Source: Pedobacter sp. BMA
GTDB lineage: Bacteria; Bacteroidota; Bacteroidia; Sphingobacteriales; Sphingobacteriaceae
NCBI RefSeq assembly: GCF_001027745.1
Contig: NZ_LECU01000001.1
Location: 434,001-498,000 of the forward strand
Direction: 5' to 3'
Length of the DNA stretch: 64,000 nt
Translations under genes and position numbers: made by a program
The notes under the pieces: generated by a model
What the model was told of the DNA's origin: nothing
Database searches by the model: none
What the model saw: only the letters and a program-made list of their open reading frames with translations
Part shown: in pieces, positions 44,222 to 53,829 of the stretch
Layout: each line of letters begins with the position of its first letter
Position numbering within the stretch: the first letter of the stretch is position 1

Positions 44222-45625
44222 ATGAAATTCCTTATTGCCATTGCCCTTTTGATCACGATTAGTATGCCCGCCGGAGCGCAATATAACATTATTCGTTACG
44301 GTGCCAAAGGCGATGGCAAAACCAATGATGCAAGGGCCATTCAAAAAGCCATAGATGCCTGCGCTGCTGCCGGCGGAGGACAGGTGCTTTTACCTGCAGG
44401 TCATGTGTACCTCTCAGGCCCGTTTAATCTGAAATCATTTGTAGAATTCAGGGTAGAATCGGGCGCTAAATTGCTGGCAAGCCCTGACGAAAGTATATAC
44501 AAACAAAGTGCTTTCAGGGATAATAAGGGTGAAGGCACCATCTGGATCGGGGGCAAAAAACTGGAACAGGTAAGCATTACCGGAGGCGGTGTAATTGATG
44601 GAAACGGCATTTCATTTATGGGCGAAGAATTAAGTGATTCGTATGTACTTAAACCATTCAATATCATTGATCCACGACCACACCTGTTAACATTGGAGGG
44701 ATGTAACAAGCTGAACATCGAAGGGGTAACTTTTCAAAACTCTGCCTACTGGACTGTTCACCTGATTGGCTGTAATGATGTATCCATCGCCAATATCACT
44801 TTACTAAACAGTATTAAAATCAGGAACAGTGATGGGATTGATCTTGACCATAGTAAAAATGTGAGGATCACCAATTGTTATATTGAATCGGGTGACGACT
44901 GCATTTGCCTGAAAAACCGCCGTGAATTTGAGGAATATGGTGCCTGTGAAAATATTGTGGTGAGTAACTGTACAATGACATCAAGCTCATGTGCCATCAA
45001 AATCGGGTCGGAAAATATGGACAGAATCAGTAATGTACTGATCAATAACTGCAATATCCGTAAGAGTAACCGTGGCATAGGTATACAAAACCGTGATGAG
45101 GGAACAGTGAGCGAGGTCATCTTCTCTAACCTGATTATTGAATCGAAACTATTTTCGGATGTTTGGTGGGGTAAATCTGAGCCGATTTACATTACCGCTT
45201 ACCCGAGGGCAACTGCCAATAATAAAGATGCGGGCTGGCGTTTACCAAAAGGACAAACGAAGGGTTTTGTAGGCGCGGTTAAAAATATATATTTCAGCAA
45301 CATCCGTTGTACAGGAGAAGGAGGAGTTTACATCAGCGGAGAATCACCTGAAAAAATCAGCAACATCGAGTTCGATCAGGTAAGTGTTTTCATGAATAAA
45401 AGCACAACAGAAATGGGTGGGATTTACGATCGAAGACCCAGTAATGTAGAAGGGCTGATTAAAAGCCCGATTGCAGGGTTCTATTTTGAGAACACCGGGA
45501 ATATCAATGTATCTAACAGCCAGGTGATTTGGGGACGGAACAAACCAACCTATGCCGGCAAAGCCATTGAACAGAAAAATGTGAGCAAACTTAAAACTGC
45601 GAACTTCACGGAGCGGAATGATTAA
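44222..45625 (+). CDS. glycoside hydrolase family 28 (polygalacturonase-like)
   Basis: This 467-residue exported protein has a signal peptide (1-19, MPAGA-Q) and a right-handed beta-helix. GH28 motifs: NSDGIDLDHS (202-211, usual N-T-D) and SGDDCICLKNR (223-233, the catalytic Asp pair). Where most members have G-H-G it reads SSSCAIKIGS (254-263), so the usual histidine is missing, and the last motif is NRGIGIQNR. This resembles divergent GH28 groups acting on other uronic acid or rhamnogalacturonan substrates, and the true substrate is unclear. It follows the broken symporter gene by 45 nt and is probably in the same transcript. Confidence 0.9.
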   Translation: MKFLIAIALLITISMPAGAQYNIIRYGAKGDGKTNDARAIQKAIDACAAAGGGQVLLPAGHVYLSGPFNLKSFVEFRVESGAKLLASPDESIYKQSAFRDNKGEGTIWIGGKKLEQVSITGGGVIDGNGISFMGEELSDSYVLKPFNIIDPRPHLLTLEGCNKLNIEGVTFQNSAYWTVHLIGCNDVSIANITLLNSIKIRNSDGIDLDHSKNVRITNCYIESGDDCICLKNRREFEEYGACENIVVSNCTMTSSSCAIKIGSENMDRISNVLINNCNIRKSNRGIGIQNRDEGTVSEVIFSNLIIESKLFSDVWWGKSEPIYITAYPRATANNKDAGWRLPKGQTKGFVGAVKNIYFSNIRCTGEGGVYISGESPEKISNIEFDQVSVFMNKSTTEMGGIYDRRPSNVEGLIKSPIAGFYFENTGNINVSNSQVIWGRNKPTYAGKAIEQKNVSKLKTANFTERND

Positions 45626-45693
45626 CCGCCGCCTGCAGCATTTTACAAACTCTCAAGGTCCGGCCATTCTTATGGAGAATGACCCATTTAATC

Positions 45694-45726
45694 TAAAAAA
45701 CCTTCGGTTTCACCGAAGGTTTTTTA
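45694..45726. terminator. bidirectional terminator
   Basis: ACCTTCGGT and ACCGAAGGT arms around TTC are flanked by A6 and T6, between the convergent GH28 and ABC-F genes. Confidence 0.92.
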
Positions 45727-45761
45727 GAATTACTGAAGGGCTATACTTTAAAAAGACCTCA

Positions 45762-47396
45762 TTAATTTTGTTCAATTTCTTTCAGGTTGTCCATTTTCTT
45801 ATAAGCCAGAAACCCTTTGATGTCTTCAAAATGTTCGCGAACCCGCTTGTTTCCAAATTCAAACACCTTCTGTACCAGACCGTCGAGGAAGTCCCTGTCG
45901 TGCGATACCAGAATTAGGGTACCATCAAAATCTTTTAAGGCATCTTTGATGATATCTTTGGTTTTCATGTCCAGATGGTTGGTGGGCTCATCGAGGATCA
46001 AAACATTAACCGGTTCAAGCAATAATTTAATCATGGCTAAACGCGTTTTTTCTCCTCCTGAAAGCACTTTAACTTTTTTAGTAGTATCGTCACCACTAAA
46101 CATGAAAGCACCAAGAAGATCTTTTATTTTGATAGTATTGTCGCTTAACGGAATCTGATCAATCGTTTCGAATACGGTCAGGTTTTCATCCAGCAAAGCA
46201 GCCTGATTCTGGGCGAAGTAGCCGATTTTGGCATTATGCCCTACTTTTAAACTTCCTTCAAAGTCAATTTCGTTCATAATGGCTTTAATCATGGTTGATT
46301 TACCTTCGCCGTTTTTACCTACAAAAGCAACCTTCTCCCCTCTCTCAATAACCATAGATGCTTTTTGAAATACGGTATGATCGCCATAAGTTTTGGTCAG
46401 CTCTTCTACCATTACCGGATACTGCCCGGAGCGCGGTGAAGGAGGAAACTTCAATCGCAATGCCGAAGTGTCTACTTCATCGATTTCAATAACCTCGAGT
46501 TTCTCAAGCATCTTTACGCGCGACTGTACCTGGAGGGTTTTGGAATAGGTACCCCTGAAACGATCGATAAACTCCTGGTTATCGGCAATGAACCGTTGCT
46601 GCTCTTCGTAAGCTTTGAGCTGGTGTATACGGCGTTCAGCCCTCAGCTGCAAATAATGGGTATACTTCGCTTTATAATCGTAAATCCGGCCCATGGTAAC
46701 TTCAATAGTCCGGTTGGTAATGTTATCAACAAAGGCACGATCGTGTGAGATTACCATTACTGCTTTTGCTGAATTGACCAGAAAATCTTCCAGCCATTGA
46801 ATACTTTCAATATCCATGTGGTTGGTAGGCTCATCCAGTAAAATTAAATCAGGTTTTTTTAACAGGATTTTTGCCAGCTCGATGCGCATGCGCCATCCAC
46901 CTGAAAATTCAGAAGTTTGGCGGGTAAAGTCTTTACGTTCGAAACCCAGGCCTTTCAGCACTTTTTCAACTTCAGCATCGTAATTGGTTTCTTCGATCGA
47001 GTAAAATGTTTCACTCAGCTCTGATACCCGTTCGATGAGCTTCATGTAATCATCGCTTTCATAATCAGTACGGATAGTAAGCTGCTCATTTAATTCGTCG
47101 AGCTCTTTCTGCATCTGGTTAACCTCTTCAAAAGCCTTCATGGCTTCTTCGAAAACGGTAGCCTTATCGTGAGTAAGCAAATGTTGTGGCAAATAGGCTA
47201 TCACTGCATCTTTGGGACCAGTTACATTTCCTGAAGTTGGCTTGGCTACATCCGCAATAATTTTAAGGATGGTAGATTTTCCCGCACCGTTCTTACCCAT
47301 CAGGGCTATCTTATCATTCTCGTTAATCGAAAAGGTTACATCGCTGAAGAGCGTGGTTCCGCCGAATGAAACGGAGATGTTGTTTACATTAATCAC
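45762..47396 (-). CDS. ABC-F family ATP-binding protein
   Basis: This 544-residue soluble protein has two ABC ATPase domains and no membrane segment. Domain 1: Walker A GKNGAGKSTILK (about 34-45), signature FSGGWRMR, Walker B LILLDEPTNHMD. Domain 2: GKNGEGKSTMIK, VLSGGEKTR, LILDEPTNHLD. The charged linker between them (about 240-310, AYEEQQRFIADNQEFIDRFR) is the typical ABC-F P-site-interacting motif. Such proteins act on the ribosome as translation factors or protect it from antibiotics. It looks like the widespread housekeeping type rather than a resistance type, but this cannot be settled by eye. Confidence 0.95.
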   Translation of the reverse strand: MINVNNISVSFGGTTLFSDVTFSINENDKIALMGKNGAGKSTILKIIADVAKPTSGNVTGPKDAVIAYLPQHLLTHDKATVFEEAMKAFEEVNQMQKELDELNEQLTIRTDYESDDYMKLIERVSELSETFYSIEETNYDAEVEKVLKGLGFERKDFTRQTSEFSGGWRMRIELAKILLKKPDLILLDEPTNHMDIESIQWLEDFLVNSAKAVMVISHDRAFVDNITNRTIEVTMGRIYDYKAKYTHYLQLRAERRIHQLKAYEEQQRFIADNQEFIDRFRGTYSKTLQVQSRVKMLEKLEVIEIDEVDTSALRLKFPPSPRSGQYPVMVEELTKTYGDHTVFQKASMVIERGEKVAFVGKNGEGKSTMIKAIMNEIDFEGSLKVGHNAKIGYFAQNQAALLDENLTVFETIDQIPLSDNTIKIKDLLGAFMFSGDDTTKKVKVLSGGEKTRLAMIKLLLEPVNVLILDEPTNHLDMKTKDIIKDALKDFDGTLILVSHDRDFLDGLVQKVFEFGNKRVREHFEDIKGFLAYKKMDNLKEIEQN

Positions 47397-47674
47397 TGTC
47401 TTGAAATATTGAATTTAGGGCAAAGATAAGGGAAAGTATTTAAGTGCAGGGTATTGTATTCCGAGTATTTAGCTATGCTTTTTCGGCATGCTATCCGGAT
47501 TAATCCATACATATTGCTGGTGGTGGGCATCAAGATGATCGATACTACCCGGATACATGAAAGAAATTAGCGGGTTAATTGAACAATTATCGAAATTAAA
47601 CAGGAAAGTGTAAAATCATGATTTAGTTTTTGTCCAGCGGCAGCTTTAACTTACTTTCGGAAAAAATCAGATTC

Positions 47675-47983
47675 ATGAGTTCTCTTTCCATTTTTCGCAA
47701 AGTTGCTGTTGCAGAAGGCATTTCTTATTTGCTGCTGTTATTTATTGCCATGCCGATAAAATACATTTTCCATTATAAAGAGGTAGTTAAATATACCGGC
47801 TGGCTCCATGGGATTTTGTTTATTGCCTATATCGCTTGCCTGGTGATGGCCTGGCAGGAGCAGAAATGGAAATTTGGTAAAGCCATTTTGATTTTTCTGG
47901 CTTCATTACTTCCGTTTGCGCCATTTGTAGTGGATAGGAAGTTAAAAGACGAGCGGCCGGAAAATGCAAACAACACTCAATAA
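47675..47983 (+). CDS. DUF3817 small integral membrane protein
   Basis: This 102-residue inner-membrane protein has about three hydrophobic helices and the family pattern FRKVAVAEGISYLLLLFIAMPIKY with KYTGWLHGILFIAY, typical of DUF3817 (YdzA-like) proteins, whose function is unknown. I chose the ATG at 47675; the upstream start at 47630 would add 15 residues not seen in the family. It ends 77 nt before the tRNA-Leu gene. The 278-nt gap before it holds only a 29-codon frame on the other strand that I could not identify. Confidence 0.85.
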   Translation: MSSLSIFRKVAVAEGISYLLLLFIAMPIKYIFHYKEVVKYTGWLHGILFIAYIACLVMAWQEQKWKFGKAILIFLASLLPFAPFVVDRKLKDERPENANNTQ

Positions 47984-48011
47984 ATCAGTTACGAACTATT
48001 TGAAAATATTT

Positions 48012-48042
48012 TTTGCTTTTTCATTTTCGTTATCTACATTTG
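48012..48042 (+). promoter_or_regulatory. promoter of tRNA-Leu
   Basis: TTTG (48012-48015), a 19-bp spacer and TACATTTG (48035-48042) match the Bacteroidota -33/-7 consensus TTTG-N19-TAnnTTTG. The predicted start near 48049 lies about 12 nt before the tRNA. Confidence 0.75.
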
Positions 48043-48060
48043 CAACCCCGTCCAACACAT

Positions 48061-48140
48061 GCCCGGATGGCGGAATTGGTAGACGCGCTGGTCTCAAACA
48101 CCTGTGGGAAACCGTGCCGGTTCGACTCCGGCTCCGGGTA
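48061..48140 (+). tRNA. tRNA-Leu (anticodon CAA)
   Basis: The acceptor arms GCCCGGA (48061-48067) and TCCGGGT (48133-48139) pair, with one G-T pair at the end. The D arm has GCG...CGC, the anticodon loop CTCAAAC gives anticodon CAA at 48095-48097, a long variable arm (TGGGAAACCGT) follows as expected for leucine tRNAs, and the T arm is GCCGG-TTCGACT-CCGGC. The anticodon stem has one T-T mismatch at the second pair. The 3' CCA is not encoded (CGA follows the discriminator A). Confidence 0.93.
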
Positions 48141-48148
48141 CGAATTAA

Positions 48149-48176
48149 AGCCTTAGAGAAATCTAAGGCTTTTTTA
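48149..48176 (+). terminator. terminator of tRNA-Leu
   Basis: AAGCCTTAGA and TCTAAGGCTT pair around GAAA and are followed by a run of T, 10 nt after the tRNA. Confidence 0.9.
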
Positions 48177-48220
48177 TTTATAAAAAATATTCATCTTATA
48201 AGTATCCTGCTGATTTGGCA

Positions 48221-48757
48221 TTAGCGTGGAAGTTTCTCCCGGATACGATCAATATATTTTTGACGATAGAAATTATCTTTTAGTGCTGGAAACAACGTTT
48301 CCGAAGCTTCCGGATTTTCATCGAACTGATCTGTAAGTCCCTTCATTTCCGCAGCAAGATCGCGCTCAATGTCTTCAACAGCTTTACTTACTTCTTTTAG
48401 TTTGTCAGCATCAGGTTCAAACTGCAAATCCATTAGCGCCTCGTTAACGTCCATCATTTCCATTAAAAACGATTGTGGCAACTGATAGCCTTCATCTGTT
48501 TCAACGATCCCCTTAAGCGTTAATACATACCTCAAGCGCTTCTTGTGATTACTTAATGTCTGGTAAGCTTTATTGTTCAATGTGGAAAGGGCCAGTACTT
48601 CATCTTGCTTATCCTCACTTTCGTTTGCATAGAAATCAGGGTGGTATAACTTGCTTAAGGCATAGAATTTGGTTTTGATTGCCGCCTGATCAGGATTAAA
48701 TGATATTGGTAATTCGTAGAATTCGAAATAATCAGGCTGGTTTGTTTGTTCGCTCAT
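48221..48757 (-). CDS. hscB: Fe-S protein assembly co-chaperone HscB
   Basis: This 178-residue J-domain protein works with HscA/DnaK-type chaperones to pass iron-sulfur clusters from the IscU scaffold. The N-terminal J domain (about 9-75) has YFEFYELPISFNPD and the HPD motif (LYHPDFY, residues 39-41). The C-terminal helical domain has the HscB-typical QSFLMEMMDVNEAL. No isc genes are adjacent. The gene stands between the tRNA and rseP, separated from rseP by a strong terminator, so it probably has its own promoter. Confidence 0.9.
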   Translation of the reverse strand: MSEQTNQPDYFEFYELPISFNPDQAAIKTKFYALSKLYHPDFYANESEDKQDEVLALSTLNNKAYQTLSNHKKRLRYVLTLKGIVETDEGYQLPQSFLMEMMDVNEALMDLQFEPDADKLKEVSKAVEDIERDLAAEMKGLTDQFDENPEASETLFPALKDNFYRQKYIDRIREKLPR

Positions 48758-48770
48758 GATATTATAAATT

Positions 48771-48819
48771 AAAAAAGCCGCAGATGCACAGGTTAACGAT
48801 TAACCTCTGCATCTGCGGC
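48771..48819 (-). terminator. terminator after rseP
   Basis: On the minus strand GCCGCAGATGCA and TGCATCTGCGGC (12 bp) enclose AGGTTAATCGTTAACCTG, itself self-complementary, giving a long hairpin followed by six T residues. Confidence 0.92.
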
Positions 48820-48837
48820 AATATTATCAAATTGGTT

Positions 48838-50238
48838 TTACTTACCGAAAGATTTTAAAATATCATTACCAAAAGCAAACACCATTAAACAAATCAGGAT
48901 CACAAAGCCCACAATTTGAGCGCGCTCCAGTACTTTTTCGCTCACTGGTTTGCGTTGAACCATCTCGATGAGCAGGAACACGACGTGTCCCCCGTCCAAA
49001 CCTGGTATAGGCAATAAGTTCATAAATGCAAGTGCCATTGAAATTAATCCGGTTAAAGTCCAGAATTTAACCCAGTCGAAGTTGCTGCCATAAGCCTTGG
49101 CAATACCTACCGGACTGCTGATGTTACGTGCACTCAATTTACCGGTAATCATTTTGCCAATACCCTTGGCATTATCCAGGAAGGTGCTCCAGGCCATGTT
49201 GGCACCAATAGGAAGTGATTCGGCAAATCCGTAATCGATATGGGCACTCTCCGGCATTTTAAAGTTAGGGCCAACACCGATCGTTCCATCGGTATTCACG
49301 ATTGGATTAAAGGTGATTTCCTTCCCTTTACGTAAAGCTACGATCGTTACCTTTTTATTTTTATTAGCTGAAACCTCATCTTTAAACTGATCAAAGAATG
49401 TGACAGGCTTGCCGTTAACGGTCAAAATACTATCCCCAGGTTTGATACCCGCACTATAGGCCGGATATAATGGCTTCTCGAACTTCCGTCCGAATAATTT
49501 ATCTAAAATTTTACCGATAAAAGATTGCTCATCCACAGACGGATCGGGTACTACAACTTTTTCTATGCTTTGCATCCGGTACCTGGGCGCAATAAAGTTA
49601 TCTTTTTCGTTTTTAGAGATTTTGTTTAATATGGTATCAGGTACGGAAACATAAAGGGTTTGGTTGCCACGCAAAATAGTCAGCTGGGCACCATCAAACA
49701 AAACTTTGCTAGAAATAGCATCTTCGAAACGGATCAGTTTATTTCCGTTTATCGCTAAAATCCTATCCCCGTTTTTCAATCCAATCTCTTTACCAATGTT
49801 TCCTACAGAAATACCATCAGTCAGTTTACCATTAACGGTGTAGTTCTGCCCGTATTTGAAAGTAAGCATCCAGAAGATGATGACCCCTACAATAACGTTA
49901 ACGATAATACCGCCAAGCATCACGATTAAACGTTGCCATGCTGGTTTTGAGCGAAATTCCCAGGACTGAGCAGGCTGAGCCATTTGCTCAGTATCCATAC
50001 TTTCATCGATCATTCCGGCAATTTTCACATAGCCACCCAATGGTAACCATCCCACACCATATTCAACATCGCCTCTTTTAAAGCTAAAAAGTTTAAAACC
50101 CCAGGCATCAAAAAACAAATAAAATTTTTCTACTTTAATACCAAATGCCCTGGCTGCCAGAAAATGTCCTAATTCGTGTAAGATAACCAATAAAGACAAT
50201 CCAAGCAGCAGCTGCCCCGCCATAATCAATCCATTCAT
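48838..50238 (-). CDS. rseP: RIP site-2 metalloprotease RseP
   Basis: This 466-residue inner-membrane zinc protease cuts anti-sigma factors or other membrane proteins within the bilayer. The zinc motif HELGH (residues 21-25) lies in the first helix, two PDZ-like regions follow (about 125-195 and 235-310, GIKPGDSILTVNGKPV), and the third ligand is in NLLPIPGLDGGHVVF near the C-terminus. It is immediately downstream of dxr (29 nt), a common pairing. Length is usual for the family. Confidence 0.95.
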   Translation of the reverse strand: MNGLIMAGQLLLGLSLLVILHELGHFLAARAFGIKVEKFYLFFDAWGFKLFSFKRGDVEYGVGWLPLGGYVKIAGMIDESMDTEQMAQPAQSWEFRSKPAWQRLIVMLGGIIVNVIVGVIIFWMLTFKYGQNYTVNGKLTDGISVGNIGKEIGLKNGDRILAINGNKLIRFEDAISSKVLFDGAQLTILRGNQTLYVSVPDTILNKISKNEKDNFIAPRYRMQSIEKVVVPDPSVDEQSFIGKILDKLFGRKFEKPLYPAYSAGIKPGDSILTVNGKPVTFFDQFKDEVSANKNKKVTIVALRKGKEITFNPIVNTDGTIGVGPNFKMPESAHIDYGFAESLPIGANMAWSTFLDNAKGIGKMITGKLSARNISSPVGIAKAYGSNFDWVKFWTLTGLISMALAFMNLLPIPGLDGGHVVFLLIEMVQRKPVSEKVLERAQIVGFVILICLMVFAFGNDILKSFGK

Positions 50239-50267
50239 ATTCTATTCTAATATTTTTATGTTAGATG

Positions 50268-51440
50268 TTAAACTATACTTTTTGTTACCAATTCGCCGGC
50301 TAAGATACGGCTATGTTTGTCAGTTTCTAAATAATCGTCTAATTGCGGGTGTTCTATGAATTTGATTTCATCCATACACCGTTCAATTACATCGCTCATT
50401 TGCAGGAAACCTATTTTGTCTTTCAAAAATGATTCTACTACTACCTCATTCGCTGCGTTTAAAATACAGGGCATATTGCCGCCTTTTCGCAAAGAACTGA
50501 ATGCTAAATCCAGGTTTTTAAAGGTTTGCATATCGGCCTGCTGAAAGCTGAAGTTTGGATAATCCAGAAAATTAAAACGTTTAAAATCGTTTTTTAGCCT
50601 GTCGGGATAATTCAGTGCGTACTGAATAGGCAATTTCATATCGGGCACACCCATTTGCGCTTTCATCGATCCGTCTGTAAACTGTACAATTGAGTGGATG
50701 ATAGACTGCGGGTGAACAATTACGTCGATCTGATCTACATCGAGATTAAAAAGCCATTTAGCTTCAATGACTTCCAGGCCTTTATTCATCAAAGAGGCAG
50801 AGTCGATGGTAATTTTAGCCCCCATTACCCAGTTAGGGTGTTTTAAAGCCTGCTCTTTTTTTACTGTTGAGAGAAATTCCCGGCTTTTGCCCAGAAAAGG
50901 GCCGCCGGATGCGGTCAGGTAAATTTTTTCGATCTCGTTTTGCGTTTCACCCACCAGGCATTGAAAAATAGCAGAGTGTTCAGAATCGACAGGAAGAATC
51001 TTTACCTGATATTCGGCAGCCAGGCGGGTAATGTATCCGCCTGCTACCACCAAGGTTTCCTTATTGGCCAGTGCAATATCTTTTCCTGCTTTGATTGCTG
51101 CAATGGTTGGTTTTAAGCCAACCGATCCCATCAGGGCAGTGAGCACAATGTCGCTATCAGGATAGGCCGCAACCTCTGTCAACGCCTGCTCACCAGCTAA
51201 TACTTTAATCGCCAAGGGCGAGAGGGATTCTTTTACATAAGCATACTGGCTTTCATCGCAGATGACAACAACCTCAGGTTTAAATGCTCTGGCTTGTTGT
51301 ATCAATAACTCGGAATTTTTTAAGGCCGATAACACAGACACTTTAAAAATGTCGGGGTTATCGCGCACAACCTCGAGCGCCTGGGTACCTATACTGCCGG
51401 TAGAGCCGAGAATGGTTATATTTTTATGTTGTTTTGTCAA
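50268..51440 (-). CDS. dxr: 1-deoxy-D-xylulose 5-phosphate reductoisomerase
   Basis: Dxr converts 1-deoxyxylulose 5-phosphate to methylerythritol 4-phosphate with NADPH in the non-mevalonate isoprenoid pathway. The 390-residue sequence has the NADPH motif ILGSTGSIGTQ (10-20), ANKETLV, PVDSEHSA, the flexible-loop TASGGPFLG, and SLMNKGLEVIEA with metal-binding Asp/Glu residues. Length is typical. It is followed by rseP and preceded by the GH3-family gene on the same strand (21 nt). Confidence 0.97.
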   Translation of the reverse strand: MTKQHKNITILGSTGSIGTQALEVVRDNPDIFKVSVLSALKNSELLIQQARAFKPEVVVICDESQYAYVKESLSPLAIKVLAGEQALTEVAAYPDSDIVLTALMGSVGLKPTIAAIKAGKDIALANKETLVVAGGYITRLAAEYQVKILPVDSEHSAIFQCLVGETQNEIEKIYLTASGGPFLGKSREFLSTVKKEQALKHPNWVMGAKITIDSASLMNKGLEVIEAKWLFNLDVDQIDVIVHPQSIIHSIVQFTDGSMKAQMGVPDMKLPIQYALNYPDRLKNDFKRFNFLDYPNFSFQQADMQTFKNLDLAFSSLRKGGNMPCILNAANEVVVESFLKDKIGFLQMSDVIERCMDEIKFIEHPQLDDYLETDKHSRILAGELVTKSIV

Positions 51441-51461
51441 TGTTTTCTTTTGATTCTCTAT

Positions 51462-52961
51462 TTAAATCATATACGGTTCAAGGCCATCGGCCAGTTTCCG
51501 GTCGTTACTCAATCTTGGCACTTTATTCTGCCCGCCTAATTTCCCTTCGCTTTTCATATAGTTTACGAAAGCATCTTTTTGCAGCAACCGGATCACAAGA
51601 GGCTGAAGGATGTTTCCCTCAATGAGGTCAAAGTAATAAATATTTTTCTTCTGCAAAGCCTGATCTACCTTTTTGCTGAAAGTTGCCATATCTTTGGGTG
51701 CCGAAGAAAACTCCACAAACCATTCGTGGTAAGGCAACTCACCTGCCTTAGGGTTTACCTGTGGCGCAACCGTAAACTCGGTAATTTCTACCTGCTCTTC
51801 ATTGGCCACACTCAGCAGGGCATGTTCTACTTCTTCGCCGATAACATGTTCACCAAATGCCGAAATAAAGTGCTTGATCCTGCCGGTTACTACAATTTTA
51901 TAAGGATTTTTAGAAACAAATTTAACGGTATCGCCAATACTGTATCCCCACAAACCTGCATTTGTATTTAATATAAGTGCATAATTGATATCTAATTCAA
52001 TCCCGGCCAAAGATAAACGGGTTGGATTTTCATTGTAATATTCATCAGCAGGAATAAATTCGTAAAAAATGCCGGCATCTGCTAAAAGAAGCAAGCCCTT
52101 TTCCTTTTGCGAATCCTGGTAAGCAATGAAACCCTCGGATGCAGGATAGGTTTCTATGGAATCAATTTTCTTCCCGATACTCTGTTCTATTTTTGCTCTG
52201 TAGGGTTCAAAGTTTACGCCCCCATAGATAAACAGGCTAAAATTCCTGAAGATCGATGCAATCTTCGCACCTCCGCTTTTCTCCGAAAGCTTATCGAAAT
52301 ACATCTGCACCCATGGTGGAATACCAGAAATGAGGGTCATATCTTCATCGATCGTTTCCTCAACAATGGCATCAACCTTTTGCTCCCAGTCTTCGATAAT
52401 ATTAGTTGGGTAGGATGGCAAACGGTTTTTCTGCAAATAAGCGGGAACATGGTGTGCAACAATTCCAGATAAGCGGCCAATATTGATCCCGTGTTTCACG
52501 GTCAATACCGGGCTCCCCTGCAGGAAAATCATCTTGCCGTTTACAAAATCAGCCTTTCCGGTTTCATGAATATAGGTTAAAATGGCATTTCTTGCAGCCT
52601 TAATGTGCTCGGGCATCGACTCCCTGGAAAGTGGGATGTACTTTACGCCGGAAGTTGTTCCTGATGTTTTGGCAAAGTACAGGGGTTTACCTTTCCACAA
52701 TACGTCGGCCTCACCGGCCACCACCCTGTCTACGTAAGGCTTCAAACCTTCATAATCCTGAACGGGCACCTGTTTCTTAAAATCTGTGTAGCTTTTTATT
52801 TCTCCGAAATGGTGGTCTTTTCCGAAAGCTGTATTTCTTGCCTCTGCGATGAGTTGCTGAAGTATTTTGTGTTGAGCACCAACAGCATTTTTTTTCCATT
52901 TATTAATCTTCCAAACAGCAAATGCTGCAAAAGGCTTACTTAATGCCGCTTTTAACCCCAT
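51462..52961 (-). CDS. GH3 auxin-responsive-promoter family adenylating protein
   Basis: This 499-residue cytoplasmic protein belongs to the ANL superfamily branch named after plant GH3 acyl-acid amido synthetases. It has the nucleotide-binding loop FAKTSGTTSGVKYIP (about 97-111), EDWEQKVDAIVEE, IYGGVNFEPYR, the adenylate motif ETYPASEGFIAYQ and the hinge region GDTVKFVSKNPYKIVVTGRIKHFISAFGEHV. Plant relatives couple amino acids to hormones; the role of the common Bacteroidota homologues is not known to me. It is 21 nt upstream of dxr on the same strand, and 40 nt follow the membrane protein gene at 53002. Confidence 0.9.
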   Translation of the reverse strand: MGLKAALSKPFAAFAVWKINKWKKNAVGAQHKILQQLIAEARNTAFGKDHHFGEIKSYTDFKKQVPVQDYEGLKPYVDRVVAGEADVLWKGKPLYFAKTSGTTSGVKYIPLSRESMPEHIKAARNAILTYIHETGKADFVNGKMIFLQGSPVLTVKHGINIGRLSGIVAHHVPAYLQKNRLPSYPTNIIEDWEQKVDAIVEETIDEDMTLISGIPPWVQMYFDKLSEKSGGAKIASIFRNFSLFIYGGVNFEPYRAKIEQSIGKKIDSIETYPASEGFIAYQDSQKEKGLLLLADAGIFYEFIPADEYYNENPTRLSLAGIELDINYALILNTNAGLWGYSIGDTVKFVSKNPYKIVVTGRIKHFISAFGEHVIGEEVEHALLSVANEEQVEITEFTVAPQVNPKAGELPYHEWFVEFSSAPKDMATFSKKVDQALQKKNIYYFDLIEGNILQPLVIRLLQKDAFVNYMKSEGKLGGQNKVPRLSNDRKLADGLEPYMI

Positions 52962-53001
52962 ACTTTAAGATTTGATAATTGAATGGTGAATAACCGTGAT
53001 T

Positions 53002-53829
53002 CTAAACGATGTTATGCAAAATATCCGGATGCTCATCACCTTTATATTCGCCTGCAATTTTGCGATAGGCAACCGTTAAAGCAACACTGGACAAAGGAAC
53101 AATAATAAATGAGCTTAAAATATTGACGATGAACGCTACAAACGGCCAGTGTAGCAGGTTAAACAGTAAGTAAATCAAATAGCCTCCACCCAGAACCAAC
53201 AACAGCAATAAAATTTTTGTAAAGTTACCTTTTGTAATCGCTAAACTTAATTTGATGGATTCGAAAGGGGCAGCATTTTTATCGATAATAAAAAATGGAA
53301 AAAAAGAAATTCTCAGCCAGGTAATAAATAAGGCCAGAATTGCAATCCCCACTGCCACCTGAGTAATGATGACGCCTGTTTCCCTGAAGCTGCTTACCCA
53401 GCCAATTTGGACCAGATACCTCAAAAACGGGTCTAATACATATAACACCGGAAACAAAATCAGGCCAATGAATAAAATACAGCCAATGAAATATAGCGTT
53501 GCAATTAAGAATCTTATAATCTGTTGTCGGGTTGGCAAGGTATCAACAATTTTAACATCATGCTCCTCATCATCCATCAGGTGAAAAATGTATTTAAACA
53601 AAGAAAGATTAATGGTGAAATACAAAAACACGAAAACAATTGCCATTACAAAACTGAGTGCCTTGCTTACGTCTTTAATAAAAAAGGCCATTAAACTAGA
53701 TGCGCTGGCTGTAATGAACATTAAAAAGCATAGGGTAGCAATAGAAAAATAATGTTTTCTGGTGATGCTCCATGCCTTCTGAATGACATCGTTAACGGCG
53801 AATGTACTTTCTTTTAAATAATTAATCAT
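53002..53829 (-). CDS. multi-pass membrane protein, unknown
   Basis: This 275-residue protein has about six hydrophobic helices (for example LCFLMFITASASSLMAFFI, FIGCILFIGLILFPVLYVL, LLLLLVLGGGYLIYLLF). No soluble domain and no clear family were recognised; it loosely resembles the membrane domain of glycerophosphodiester phosphodiesterase-like proteins. Its start overlaps the stop of the upstream glycosyltransferase gene as ATGA, so the two are translationally coupled and perhaps act together at the membrane. Confidence 0.7.
   Translation of the reverse strand: MINYLKESTFAVNDVIQKAWSITRKHYFSIATLCFLMFITASASSLMAFFIKDVSKALSFVMAIVFVFLYFTINLSLFKYIFHLMDDEEHDVKIVDTLPTRQQIIRFLIATLYFIGCILFIGLILFPVLYVLDPFLRYLVQIGWVSSFRETGVIITQVAVGIAILALFITWLRISFFPFFIIDKNAAPFESIKLSLAITKGNFTKILLLLLVLGGGYLIYLLFNLLHWPFVAFIVNILSSFIIVPLSSVALTVAYRKIAGEYKGDEHPDILHNIV

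Noticed and set aside
47469..47558. 29-codon minus-strand frame with HLDAHHQQYVWINPD
   Set aside because: The His-rich stretch looked like a DinB-type remnant, but it is too short and no family match could be supported.
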